64,000 nt of DNA from NCBI GenBank assembly GCA_943846735.1, contig OX044364.1, positions 434,001 through 498,000 on the forward strand, in the 5' to 3' direction. The notes below the pieces were generated by a model that saw only the letters and a program-made list of their open reading frames with translations, did no database searches and was not told the DNA's origin. The stretch comes from CAJQLB01 sp905479065. Lineage in GTDB: Bacteria; Bacteroidota; Bacteroidia; Flavobacteriales; Flavobacteriaceae. Within the stretch, counting starts at the first letter, position 1; every line of letters starts with the position of its first letter. Positions 53,657 to 62,392 of the stretch are shown piece after piece. Both the position numbers and the translations under genes were made by a program.

Positions 53657-54856
53657 TTAAAAAATCAATAGATTAGCGTCATTAAAGTCTAAATCAAACC
53701 AGTCGGCAACAGATTTGTTTGTTAAAATTCCATGGTAAAAATACAATCCATTTTTTAAACCTCGGTCAAATCTAAGAGCATTTTCTAAACCGCCATGTTC
53801 TCCAATCTCTAAAAGATAAGGAGTAAAAATATTGCTTATGGATACAGACGCAGTTCTCGAATATCTTGCAGGAATATTTGGAACACAATAGTGGATGACA
53901 CCATGTTTTTCAAAAGTGGGATGATTGTGATTCGTAATATCACTTGTTTCGAAACATCCACCCATATCAATACTTACATCAATAATCACAGAACCTGGCT
54001 TCATATTCTCTACCATAAATTCACTTACTAGAATAGGAGAGCGGTTTTTTCCACGAACTGCACCGATTGCCACATCACATCGTTTTAACGCTTTTAATAA
54101 ATTTTTTGGCTGCATAGTGGAGGTATAAATTGTTCTACCAAGTTTTGCTTGTAGATTTCTCAATTTTGTAATTGAATTATCAAAAACTCTCACATTTGCA
54201 CCTATACCTAGTGCAGATCTTACGGCGAACTCACCTACAGTTCCAGCACCAATAATAACAACTTCTGTTGGGGGAACGCCACTAATATTGCCGAACATTA
54301 ATCCGTTGCCATTATTGACATTAGACAATAATTCAGCAGCGATTAAAACAGAAGCATTTCCTGCAATTTCACTTAATTGTCTTACCACAGGATATGCACC
54401 GTCTTCATCACGAATAAATTCGAAGGCTAAAGCAGTAATACGTTTTGAGGCTAAAGTTTCAAAGTAAGATTTTGCTTGTGTTTTTAATTGTAATGCCGAA
54501 ATGAGTATGGCTTGAGGGTTGATAAGTTCAATTTCGTCAGTGGAGGGTGGTTCAATCTTTAAGATAATTGGACAGGAAAAAACTTTTGTTGTGTCTTTTG
54601 TGATTTCAGCACCGGCCTCACTGTAATCTTTGTCACTAAAACTAGCGCCAATACCTGCTCCCGATTCTAATAGAACACGGTGTCCATTATGTACGAGTGC
54701 GGAAACTGCGTCAGGGGCTAAACAAACACGTTTCTCTTGAAAAGCAGTTTCTTTGGGAATTCCAATAAAAAGATTTCCTTTTTGTTTTAACACCTCCAAA
54801 CGCTCTTCTTGAGGTAATAATTGTGATTTTGTAAAAGGTGATCTAGATTTACTCAT
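53657..54856 (-). CDS. ald: Alanine dehydrogenase
   Basis: Interconverts L-alanine and pyruvate plus ammonia with NAD. The 399 residues include the catalytic-domain opening LFIGIPKETAFQEKRVCLAP and ALVHNGHRVLLESGAGIGAS, the Rossmann motif VIIGAGTVGEFAVRSALGIG, and DVSIDMGGCFETSD. The family is homologous to transhydrogenase alpha subunits, but a single-chain protein of this size without membrane helices favours alanine dehydrogenase. As in other Bacteroidota, an N-terminal extension of about 28 residues precedes the catalytic domain. Confidence 0.92.
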   Translation of the reverse strand: MSKSRSPFTKSQLLPQEERLEVLKQKGNLFIGIPKETAFQEKRVCLAPDAVSALVHNGHRVLLESGAGIGASFSDKDYSEAGAEITKDTTKVFSCPIILKIEPPSTDEIELINPQAILISALQLKTQAKSYFETLASKRITALAFEFIRDEDGAYPVVRQLSEIAGNASVLIAAELLSNVNNGNGLMFGNISGVPPTEVVIIGAGTVGEFAVRSALGIGANVRVFDNSITKLRNLQAKLGRTIYTSTMQPKNLLKALKRCDVAIGAVRGKNRSPILVSEFMVENMKPGSVIIDVSIDMGGCFETSDITNHNHPTFEKHGVIHYCVPNIPARYSRTASVSISNIFTPYLLEIGEHGGLENALRFDRGLKNGLYFYHGILTNKSVADWFDLDFNDANLLIF

Positions 54857-54955
54857 ATAACTTTACTTATTGAAGCAAATTACGAATAAATTTGAACATG
54901 AAGGAAACAAGGATTGGTGTAAAGAAAATATTTAAAGTCGAAGCAGCTATTATTA

Positions 54956-55501
54956 TTAGAAATAGTCGTTTAATTTCCCCATAAAACTCTTGGGTTTTAT
55001 CTTAAATTCTGCCTCGAGTTCCTCCATTGACTTATCAACATTTGTAATTTTATTGAACATTTGAGCTCTAATTAAATAGATTGAAGGAATAACAACAGCG
55101 AGAATGGGTAATAAAAATAAAAAGTCAACTTCCTCCGTGAAAACTACCTCGTCATTTATCACTTCTACTATTTGAAACGTATACATGGCAATAGGCACTA
55201 TTAAGGCGTGATACCACCAATGACGGCATGTAAACATCCATAGTAGTAATAATATAAAGGGAACTATTTTTCCCAAAAGTGTCCACATTAAAACTTGAAC
55301 AGTGTCGTAGTAATTACTTGAATATAAACCAAAAAAGGTGTCCCAGGTTTTTGTATCTGGAACACCTTCCCATAGTTGGAATAAATAAGGAGTAATCGCA
55401 ATAATCGTCGCGATGATACTCCCGACTACTAACTCTCCTTTAGCGGTCTTGTCCTGGAATCCTGACTTTTCTTTTGTCAATTTCTGTTGTAAGTTGCTCA
55501 T
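54956..55501 (-). CDS. Integral membrane protein, function unknown
   Basis: A 181-residue protein with four membrane helices (GSIIATIIAITPYLFQL; VLMWTLLGKIVPFILLLLW; YHALIVPIAMYTFQIVEVI; FLFLLPILAVVIPSIYLI) and a charged C-terminal tail (VDKSMEELEAEFKIKPK). I do not recognise a named family with certainty. Its N-terminal coding region overlaps a small secreted-peptide gene by 62 bases in another frame. The alanine dehydrogenase gene follows after 99 bases. Confidence 0.8.
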   Translation of the reverse strand: MSNLQQKLTKEKSGFQDKTAKGELVVGSIIATIIAITPYLFQLWEGVPDTKTWDTFFGLYSSNYYDTVQVLMWTLLGKIVPFILLLLWMFTCRHWWYHALIVPIAMYTFQIVEVINDEVVFTEEVDFLFLLPILAVVIPSIYLIRAQMFNKITNVDKSMEELEAEFKIKPKSFMGKLNDYF

Positions 55502-55586
55502 TTAAATTGATTATGTCTGCAGCTTCAGCTGTAAACAAAACTCCACCAAAAATCGCAATCGCAAGTACTAATTTTTTAGTTTTCAT
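55440..55586 (-). CDS. Small 48-residue secreted peptide
   Basis: A short gene on the minus strand, from ATG at 55584-55586 to TAA at 55440-55442. Residues 1-23 are a clear signal peptide (MKTKKLVLAIAIFGG then VLFTAEAA), leaving a mature peptide of about 25 residues ending EIDKRKVRIPGQDR. From memory, small Flavobacteriaceae secreted peptides with a K-x-[KV]-x-x-P tail exist; no function is known to me. A perfect -7 box lies 35 bases upstream. Its 3' end overlaps the start of the membrane protein gene in a different frame. Confidence 0.65.
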   Translation of the reverse strand: MKTKKLVLAIAIFGGVLFTAEAADIINLNEQLTTEIDKRKVRIPGQDR

Positions 55587-55621
55587 AATTTAAGGGATTT
55601 TAATTCATTAATTAACTATTA

Positions 55622-55629
55622 CAAAGATA
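55622..55629 (-). promoter_or_regulatory. Candidate -7 box (TATCTTTG) for the small secreted peptide
   Basis: Perfect TAnnTTTG on the minus strand, placing transcription start about 30 bases before the peptide ATG. No TTG was found at the expected -33 position. Confidence 0.5.
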
Positions 55630-55766
55630 CATTCAGGAGTATTTTTTAAATGTTAATAAAATGTTAAATCCCTTTGTTTACAAGGCTTACGAGCTACGGT
55701 TTTCCCGTAGTATATCGATTATTATTTGGGTTTTGTTTTGTTTAATTATTACTTTTTTTATGATTT

Positions 55767-56189
55767 TTAATCAATATTTTCTTCAAAAGGCTCAATATTT
55801 AAGGTTCTTGAGCCATTTTTATTTAATTTTATGTAAGAAATATCTGACTTTAAAGGCAGTATTTCACGTATTTTTTCTGGCCACTCAATGAATATCCATT
55901 GTTTTGAATCTAGGTAATCCTCTATTCCAATGTCATAGACTTCATGGATCTCATTAATTCTGTAAAAATCAAAATGATAAACTAATCCATTTTTTATAGC
56001 GTATTCATTGACAATTGAAAATGTAGGACTCGATACTTGACCACCACCTAACTCACTTACTAAAGCCTTAATTAACGTGGTTTTACCTACTCCCATATCA
56101 CCATAAAACAAAATGGTTTTGCTATTTACTGTTTCAAGGAGTAATTGAGCAACTTCCTTAATTGTTTCAAGTTCATAAGTCGTTTTCAT
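55767..56189 (-). CDS. tsaE: tRNA threonylcarbamoyladenosine biosynthesis ATPase TsaE
   Basis: A 140-residue ATPase that works with TsaB-TsaD to add t6A at tRNA position 37. P-loop LFYGDMGVGKTTLIKAL, SSPTFSIVNEY, and YHFDFYRINEIHEVYDIGIE with the Walker B-like region are diagnostic. The start ATG at 56189 and the length are normal for the family. It lies 90 bases downstream of porX on the same strand. Confidence 0.95.
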   Translation of the reverse strand: MKTTYELETIKEVAQLLLETVNSKTILFYGDMGVGKTTLIKALVSELGGGQVSSPTFSIVNEYAIKNGLVYHFDFYRINEIHEVYDIGIEDYLDSKQWIFIEWPEKIREILPLKSDISYIKLNKNGSRTLNIEPFEENID

Positions 56190-56279
56190 ACACTTTTTAC
56201 ACTACAATGATACGCTAAAAGATTCTTATAAACAATAAAATTATGCATTTTATCGATGATTTATGCGTTTTGTGGTGTT

Positions 56280-57833
56280 TTATCGTGGTATTAAGACTGC
56301 GAAAGGGATGATTACTTCTTCGAGTGAAACGCCACCGTGTTGGTAGGTGTTTCTGTAATAGCTGACATAATGATTGTAGTTGTTGGGATATGCAAAAAAC
56401 ATGTCATTTTTAGCAAAAATAAACGAACTGCTCATGGCTATTGAAGGTAAATGAACGTCCTTTGGCTGTTTGACTGCCAAAACATCTTTGTGTTCATAGG
56501 TTAAGCTACGACCAGTTTTATATCTTAAATTAAGACTTGTATCTCGATCTCCAATTACTTTAGAAGGATGTTTTACATTTATGGTACCGTGATCAGTTGT
56601 TAACAATAATTTAAAACCGAATTCTTGAGCTTGTTGGATTATTTCAAATAAAGGAGAATTCTTAAACCAACTTTCTGTAAGAGACCTGTAGGCTTTATCA
56701 TTTGAGGCCAGCTCTTTAATGACCTCCATTTCAGTTTTCGAATGAGATAGCATGTCTACGAAATTATATACAATAACCGTTAAATCGTTTGATTTTTTGG
56801 ATTTAAAATTTTCTACGAGTTTTTTCCCTGCCTTTAAATTTGTGATTTTATGATATTCATATTGTAAGTGTGATAATCCCAATCGTTTTAATTGTGCACC
56901 TAAAAATTCATTTTCATATTGATTTTTACCCCCTTCATCGATATCATTTTTCCACCAGTGTGGGTGTAGTTGTTCCATGTCACTTGGCATCAACCCTGAA
57001 AAAATTGCGTTTCTGGCATATTGCGTTGCTGTTGGAAGTATACTATAATAAGCAGACTCATCTTCCAACTTGTAATAATTGTTGATAATTGGTTCTAAAA
57101 CTTTCCACTGATCATATCTAAGATTATCAATGACAACAAATAAAATTGGTTGAGCACCATCTATGTGAGGAACAACATTTTCTTCAAATACATTATGTGA
57201 CATAATTGGCGCATCTACATTGGGTAAAAACCAGTCTGAATAATTTTTTTCTAGGAATTTACCAAATTGATGGTTCGCTTCACTTTTTTGAGATTCTAAA
57301 ATTTCAAACATGGCTGCATCTTCAATATTTTCTAACTCAATTTCCCAGTAAATAAGTTTTTGATAAAGCTCAATCCATTCTTGATAATCATTAACCATGG
57401 ACATATCCATTGCAATTTTTCTAAATTCTTGCTGGTAACTAGAGGATGTTTTAGCAGATATTAGTCGAGAATGGTCAAGATTTTTTTTAAGGCTTAGTAA
57501 TATTTGATGAGGGTTAACAGGTTTAATGAGATAATCCGCTATTTTACTGCCTATAGCTTCTTCCATGATATATTCTTCTTCACTTTTGGTAATCATGACT
57601 ACTGGTAGGTTGGCATTTTTTTCTTTTATTTCAGAAAGTGTTTCAAGACCAGTTAGTCCAGGCATGTTTTCGTCAAGGAAAACGATATCAAATTTGGTCT
57701 GTGTAATCAACTCTAGTGCTTCTGTGCCACTTAGACATGTGGTTACTTCATATTGTTTTTGTTGCAAAAATAGTATGTGGGGTTTGAGTAAATCAATTTC
57801 ATCATCTACCCAAAGGACGTTTATTTGGTTCAT
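56280..57833 (-). CDS. porX: T9SS response regulator PorX (receiver plus PglZ domain)
   Basis: A 517-residue Bacteroidota regulator of the type IX secretion system. N-terminal receiver domain (residues 1-125) has acidic pocket Asp10-Asp11-Glu12 (LWVDDEIDLL), phospho-acceptor Asp54 (FLDENMPGLTG) and conserved Lys in DYLIKPVNP. The C-terminal PglZ/alkaline-phosphatase-like domain (about 155-517) has FVVIDNLRYDQWK, TATQYARNAIFSGLMPS, TTDHGTINV and YQHGGVSLEEVIIPFAVL. The sensor kinase PorY is not in the window. Four T9SS cargo genes lie in the same window. The divergent HD gene starts only 34 bases away. Confidence 0.93.
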   Translation of the reverse strand: MNQINVLWVDDEIDLLKPHILFLQQKQYEVTTCLSGTEALELITQTKFDIVFLDENMPGLTGLETLSEIKEKNANLPVVMITKSEEEYIMEEAIGSKIADYLIKPVNPHQILLSLKKNLDHSRLISAKTSSSYQQEFRKIAMDMSMVNDYQEWIELYQKLIYWEIELENIEDAAMFEILESQKSEANHQFGKFLEKNYSDWFLPNVDAPIMSHNVFEENVVPHIDGAQPILFVVIDNLRYDQWKVLEPIINNYYKLEDESAYYSILPTATQYARNAIFSGLMPSDMEQLHPHWWKNDIDEGGKNQYENEFLGAQLKRLGLSHLQYEYHKITNLKAGKKLVENFKSKKSNDLTVIVYNFVDMLSHSKTEMEVIKELASNDKAYRSLTESWFKNSPLFEIIQQAQEFGFKLLLTTDHGTINVKHPSKVIGDRDTSLNLRYKTGRSLTYEHKDVLAVKQPKDVHLPSIAMSSSFIFAKNDMFFAYPNNYNHYVSYYRNTYQHGGVSLEEVIIPFAVLIPR

Positions 57834-57838
57834 ATAAT

Positions 57839-57846
57839 TATATTTG
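57839..57846 (+). promoter_or_regulatory. Candidate -7 box (TATATTTG) for the HD-domain gene
   Basis: Perfect TAnnTTTG, 21 bases before the TTG start at 57868. A second box on the minus strand (TAAGTTTG, 57882-57889) could serve porX, so the two divergent promoters would overlap. Confidence 0.5.
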
Positions 57847-57867
57847 TAAAAACTTAATCGTTATCAT

Positions 57868-59097
57868 TTGACTTCAAACAACAAACTTAAAATATTTAAC
57901 GACCCAATTTACGGTTTTATTACTATTCCGAATGCTTTAATTTTTGATCTGATTGAACATAGATACTTTCAAAGGTTAAGACGTATTACTCAAATGGGTT
58001 TATCTTACTTGGTTTACCCAGGTGCGCACCATACGAGATTTCATCATGCACTAGGGTGTATGTTTTTGATGCAAAAAGCTATCAGAATTTTACGATTTAA
58101 GGGTGTTTTGATTACTAAAGAAGAGGAAAGTGGACTTCTTACAGCAATTTTATTGCATGACATCGGTCACGGACCATTTAGTCATGCCATGGAACACAGC
58201 CTTGTTAATGGTGTATCTCACGAAGAGGTGTCATTACTTTTTATGGAGCAATTAAACGTAGAGTTTAATGGGAGGTTGTCGTTAGCAATTAAAATTTTCA
58301 AAGGAGACTATTCGCGCAAATTTTTAAATGATTTGATTTCTAGTCAATTGGACATGGATCGAGCAGATTATTTAAAAAGAGATAGTTTTTACACCGGAGT
58401 TGCGGAGGGAAATATAAATAGTGAACGACTTATTACTATGTTGAATGTCGTGAATGATGAACTCGTGATTGAGGAAAAAGGGATATATTCAGTTGAAAAA
58501 TTTTTGACTGCTAGACGATTAATGTATTGGCAAGTTTATTTACACAAAACAAGCTTGGTGGCAGAGCAATTATTAATTAGATTGCTCATGAGAGCCAAAG
58601 AATTGACGTCAAACGGAATTCATTTAGAGGGATGCCGAAATTTAAATTATTTTCTACAAAACAATGTAAGTAAATCGACACTTGATTTTGAGGCTTTGGA
58701 GACATTTGCAAAGTTGGATGATGTGGATATTGTTTCAGCCATGAAAACTTGGCGAGATCACGACGATTTTGTTTTGAGTAATTTAAGCCAAATGATTCTG
58801 GAAAGAGAGCTCTTAAAGATAAAATTTCATAAGAAAAAAGTTAAAGCATCTAATCTTCAAAAGCATATTACAAGGTTAAAAATTAAATACAATATTAATG
58901 ATGTTGAGGCCTCTTATTTTGTCTTTAATGGTGAAGTTATGAACCAAGCATATGAACTTAAAAAAGATAATATAAAGATTCTATTAAAAAATGGAAGAGT
59001 ACAAGATATTGTAAATATCTCTGACCATTTAAACCTTAAAGCATTATCCAAACTAGTTACCAAGTATTATATATGTTACCCAAAAGATGAACTTTAG
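57868..59097 (+). CDS. HD-domain phosphohydrolase (SAMHD1/dGTPase-like)
   Basis: A 409-residue HD-superfamily metal-dependent phosphohydrolase. The N-terminus FNDPIYGFITIP is followed by RLRRITQMGLSYLVYPGAHH and TRFHHALG with the first His. Then come ILLHDIGHGPFSHAMEH with the His-Asp pair and DMDRADYLKRDSFYTGV with the last Asp. Relatives hydrolyse dNTPs or other nucleotides; the exact substrate is unknown. The start is TTG at 57868, since no ATG precedes the conserved N-terminus. Confidence 0.9.
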   Translation: MTSNNKLKIFNDPIYGFITIPNALIFDLIEHRYFQRLRRITQMGLSYLVYPGAHHTRFHHALGCMFLMQKAIRILRFKGVLITKEEESGLLTAILLHDIGHGPFSHAMEHSLVNGVSHEEVSLLFMEQLNVEFNGRLSLAIKIFKGDYSRKFLNDLISSQLDMDRADYLKRDSFYTGVAEGNINSERLITMLNVVNDELVIEEKGIYSVEKFLTARRLMYWQVYLHKTSLVAEQLLIRLLMRAKELTSNGIHLEGCRNLNYFLQNNVSKSTLDFEALETFAKLDDVDIVSAMKTWRDHDDFVLSNLSQMILERELLKIKFHKKKVKASNLQKHITRLKIKYNINDVEASYFVFNGEVMNQAYELKKDNIKILLKNGRVQDIVNISDHLNLKALSKLVTKYYICYPKDEL

Positions 59098-59108
59098 TAC
59101 ATTTTTTA

Positions 59109-59116
59109 TACTTTTG
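59109..59116 (+). promoter_or_regulatory. Candidate -7 box (TACTTTTG) for the lipid A operon
   Basis: Perfect TAnnTTTG, 55 bases before the GTG of lpxD and just after the HD gene stop codon. No convincing -33 TTG was seen. Confidence 0.45.
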
Positions 59117-59171
59117 CCACAATCAATTTCGGTGAGATGATTATAATTGAGATAACTTTAAAAATATACGT

Positions 59172-60200
59172 GTGAAATTTACTGCAACCCAAATAGCAGA
59201 GATACTTGATGGAAAAATTGTAGGAAATCCAGAAATAGAGGTTTCTAAACTTGCGAAAATTGAAGAAGGAACAGCAGGAACACTCACTTTTTTATCAAAT
59301 CCGAAGTATACGCCTTACATATACACAACTAAATCTTCAATAACCATCGTAAACAATGATTTTCAACCAGAACATGATATTTCTACAACATTAATTAAGG
59401 TTGAAGATTCATACAAAGCCTTTTCAAAACTTTTACATTATTACAATCAGGTGAAGAATAATAAATTAGGAATCGAAAGTCCTAGCTTTAAATCTGATAC
59501 TGCTTCACACGGTACGGATGTCTACCTAGGTGCATTTTCATACCTTGGAAATGATGTCAAATTAGGAAATAATGTAAAGATATACCCACATGTTTTTGTG
59601 GGAGATAATGTAATTATTGGAGATAACACAACGATATATTCAGGTGTGAAAATATATTCCGAAACTCAAATTGGAAACAATTGTATAATCAATAGTGGAG
59701 CGGTCATTGGAGCTGATGGTTTTGGTTTTACACCGAATGAAAATGGAGAGTTTCAAAAAGTACCACAAACAGGAAATGTCATTATTGAAGACAACGTCGA
59801 TATAGGGTCATCTACAACAATTGATAGGGCAACACTTGGTTCTACCGTGATTAGAAAAGGTGTCAAATTAGATAACCAAATACAAATTGCGCACAATGTA
59901 GAAATTGGAGAAAATACAGTAATAGCAGCGCAAACTGGTATTGCTGGCTCAACAAAAATTGGAAAATATTGCTTGATTGGGGGGCAGGTAGGAATCGCTG
60001 GTCATTTAACAATAGGTGACCATGTTAAAGTTCAAGCACAAACAGGTGTTGGGCACAGAGTGAAAGATGGTGAAAAGTTGTATGGTTCGCCTGCAATAGA
60101 TTATGGTAATTATGTCAAATCATACGTACACTTTAAAAATTTACCAAAAATCGTGAAGCAGTTAGATGATTTAGAAAAAAAAATTAAAGAGAATGATTAA
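59172..60200 (+). CDS. lpxD: UDP-3-O-acylglucosamine N-acyltransferase LpxD
   Basis: Adds the N-linked hydroxyacyl chain during lipid A synthesis. The 342 residues comprise an N-terminal uridine-binding domain (about 1-100), a left-handed beta helix of hexapeptide repeats (YLGNDVKLGNNVKIYPHVFV and on) with the catalytic His in QIAHNVEIGENTVI, and a C-terminal helix. GADGFGFTPNENGEFQKVPQ is a signature of LpxD. The start is GTG at 59172. The last eight bases overlap lpxC/fabZ, so they are translationally coupled. Confidence 0.95.
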   Translation: MKFTATQIAEILDGKIVGNPEIEVSKLAKIEEGTAGTLTFLSNPKYTPYIYTTKSSITIVNNDFQPEHDISTTLIKVEDSYKAFSKLLHYYNQVKNNKLGIESPSFKSDTASHGTDVYLGAFSYLGNDVKLGNNVKIYPHVFVGDNVIIGDNTTIYSGVKIYSETQIGNNCIINSGAVIGADGFGFTPNENGEFQKVPQTGNVIIEDNVDIGSSTTIDRATLGSTVIRKGVKLDNQIQIAHNVEIGENTVIAAQTGIAGSTKIGKYCLIGGQVGIAGHLTIGDHVKVQAQTGVGHRVKDGEKLYGSPAIDYGNYVKSYVHFKNLPKIVKQLDDLEKKIKEND

Positions 60201-61593
60201 AACAGAATTTAATCAAACGACAATAGCAAAATCTGCTTCGTTAATCGGAGTAGGCTTGCACACAGGAAAAAACGTCACGTTAACGTTTAAACCGGCTGAA
60301 GAAAATAATGGCTACACGTTTAAGAGGATAGATTTAGAGGGAACTCCGATTATAAAGGCTGACGCTAATTTTGTAACCAATACCCAAAGAGGAACCTGTC
60401 TTGAGAAAAATGGTGTAACCATCCAAACATGTGAGCATGTTCTTGCTGCACTTGTTGGGCTTCAGATTGATAACGTTTGTATAGAATTAGATGCCTCAGA
60501 ACCACCAATAATGGATGGCTCTTCAAAATTCTTTGTGGAGGCATGTGAAACTGCTGGGATTGTCGAATTGGCGGCAAAGCGAGAAGAGTACATCGTGCGA
60601 GAGGTCATCACTTATAGAGATGAAGATACGGGTAGTGAAATCACTGTAATTCCTTCTAGTGAATATCAAGTAACCACGATGGTTGATTTTGGAACCAAAG
60701 TTTTGGGTACTCAAAATGCAACATTAGACACACTATCAGACTTTAAAATTGAAATTTCAGATTCTAGAACCTTTAGCTTTTTGCATGAAATAGAAATGCT
60801 TCTAGAGCATGGCCTTATTAAAGGTGGAGATTTAAATAATGCAATTGTGTATGTTGATAAGGAATTATCACAAGAAACAATGGAGCGATTAAAAGTAGCC
60901 TTTAAAAAAGATAACATAGCTGTGAAGCCAAATGGAATTTTAGACAATTTGACGTTGCACCATCCAAATGAAGCAGCGAGACATAAGTTATTGGATGTTG
61001 TTGGTGATTTAGCCTTAATAGGAACACGGATCAGAGGCAAAGTCATAGCAAATAAGCCGGGACATTTTGTGAATACTCAATTTGCAAAAAAAATGTCTAA
61101 AATAATAAAAATTGAAAAAAGGAATAATGTACCACAAGTTGATTTAAATCAAGTCCCTTTAATGGATGTTAATGCCATTATGGAAATGCTGCCACATAGA
61201 CAACCTTTTTTATTGTTGGATAAAGTTTATGAATTATCATCCTCTCATGTCATTGGAACCAAAAACGTTACCATGAATGAGTCTTTTTTTGCAGGTCATT
61301 TTCCTGGAGCCCCTGTCATGCCTGGTGTTTTAATCATTGAAGCTATGGCACAAACAGGTGGAATTCTTGTTTTGAGTACAGTACCAGACCCTGAAAACTA
61401 TCTGACATTTTTTATGAAAATGGATAACGTAAAGTTTAAGCAAAAAGTGGTGCCAGGTGATACTCTCATTTTTAAATGTTCTTTAATTACTCCCATTAGA
61501 CGGGGAATTTGTCACATGCAAGGCTATGCCTATACCAATGGTAAGTTGTGTGCTGAAGCAGAATTAATGGCCCAAATTACAAAAGTGAAATAA
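60193..61593 (+). CDS. lpxC/fabZ: LpxC-FabZ bifunctional fusion
   Basis: A 466-residue fusion, normal in Bacteroidota. The LpxC part (about 1-305) deacetylates UDP-3-O-acyl-GlcNAc using zinc held by CEHVLAAL and HHPNEAARHKLLDVVGD; NTQRGTCLEKNG and EPPIMDGSS are also typical. The FabZ part (about 320-466) is a hotdog-fold 3-hydroxyacyl-ACP dehydratase with MLPHRQPFLLLDKVYEL and the catalytic-site AGHFPGAPVMPGVLIIEAMA. Linking the two couples lipid A commitment to fatty acid supply. LpxA follows after two bases. Confidence 0.97.
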   Translation: MIKTEFNQTTIAKSASLIGVGLHTGKNVTLTFKPAEENNGYTFKRIDLEGTPIIKADANFVTNTQRGTCLEKNGVTIQTCEHVLAALVGLQIDNVCIELDASEPPIMDGSSKFFVEACETAGIVELAAKREEYIVREVITYRDEDTGSEITVIPSSEYQVTTMVDFGTKVLGTQNATLDTLSDFKIEISDSRTFSFLHEIEMLLEHGLIKGGDLNNAIVYVDKELSQETMERLKVAFKKDNIAVKPNGILDNLTLHHPNEAARHKLLDVVGDLALIGTRIRGKVIANKPGHFVNTQFAKKMSKIIKIEKRNNVPQVDLNQVPLMDVNAIMEMLPHRQPFLLLDKVYELSSSHVIGTKNVTMNESFFAGHFPGAPVMPGVLIIEAMAQTGGILVLSTVPDPENYLTFFMKMDNVKFKQKVVPGDTLIFKCSLITPIRRGICHMQGYAYTNGKLCAEAELMAQITKVK

Positions 61594-61595
61594 TT

Positions 61596-62381
61596 ATGAA
61601 TCAACCCTTAGCATATGTACATCCCGGCGCAAAAATCGCAAAAAATGTAGTCATTGAGCCCTTTACAACCATTCATAACAATGTTGTTATAGGAGAAGGA
61701 ACTTGGATAGGATCTAATGTGACGATTATGGAAGGAGCTCGAATAGGAAAAAATTGTAATATTTTTCCCGGTTCAGTTATTTCTGGGATTCCTCAGGATT
61801 TAAAATACAATGATGAAGATACGACAGTTGAAATAGGTGATAACGTGACTATTAGAGAATGCGTTACTATTAATCGTGGAACTTCTGATAAAATGAAAAC
61901 AGTTATTGGAGATAATTGTTTGATTATGGCCTACTGTCATATCGCTCATGACTGTCTTGTAGGGAATAATTGTATTTTTTCGAATAACAGTACCTTAGCT
62001 GGTCACATAATTGTAGGTGATTTTGTAGTCCTCGCAGGAATGACGGCTGTTCATCAATTTTGTTCTATTGGTAACCACGCGTTTGTCACGGGAGGTTCAT
62101 TAGTAAGAAAAGATGTCCCACCTTTTGTGAAAGCAGCTAGAGAACCTTTATCCTATGTGGGTATTAATTCTGTTGGATTACGAAGAAGAGGTTTCTCAGC
62201 AGATAAAATACGAGAAATCCAAAATATTTATAGACTACTTTATCAAAGAAATTATAATAATACGCAAGCTTCAGAAATTATCGAAGCTGAAATGGAAGCA
62301 ACTCCAGAACGCGATGAGATTTTACAGTTTATTAAAAATTCACATCGTGGTATAATGAAAGGTTATTTTAAATCAAATTAA
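61596..62381 (+). CDS. lpxA: Acyl-ACP:UDP-GlcNAc O-acyltransferase
   Basis: First enzyme of lipid A synthesis, 261 residues. It is a left-handed beta helix with ISGIPQDLKYNDEDTTVEIG, the RECVTINRGT motif, and the catalytic His in MAYCHIAHDCLVG; the C-terminal helical domain (VGLRRRGFSADKIREIQNIY) is diagnostic of LpxA. It sits in operon order lpxD-lpxC/fabZ-lpxA, and efp begins eleven bases later. Confidence 0.96.
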   Translation: MNQPLAYVHPGAKIAKNVVIEPFTTIHNNVVIGEGTWIGSNVTIMEGARIGKNCNIFPGSVISGIPQDLKYNDEDTTVEIGDNVTIRECVTINRGTSDKMKTVIGDNCLIMAYCHIAHDCLVGNNCIFSNNSTLAGHIIVGDFVVLAGMTAVHQFCSIGNHAFVTGGSLVRKDVPPFVKAAREPLSYVGINSVGLRRRGFSADKIREIQNIYRLLYQRNYNNTQASEIIEAEMEATPERDEILQFIKNSHRGIMKGYFKSN

Positions 62382-62392
62382 ATAAAACAACA

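Noticed and set aside
55661..55891. A 76-codon plus-strand frame with hydrophobic sequence
   Set aside because: Most of it lies antisense to tsaE, and the hydrophobicity follows from AT-rich composition.
60365..61046. Three minus-strand frames opposite lpxC/fabZ
   Set aside because: Antisense shadows of a strongly conserved gene.
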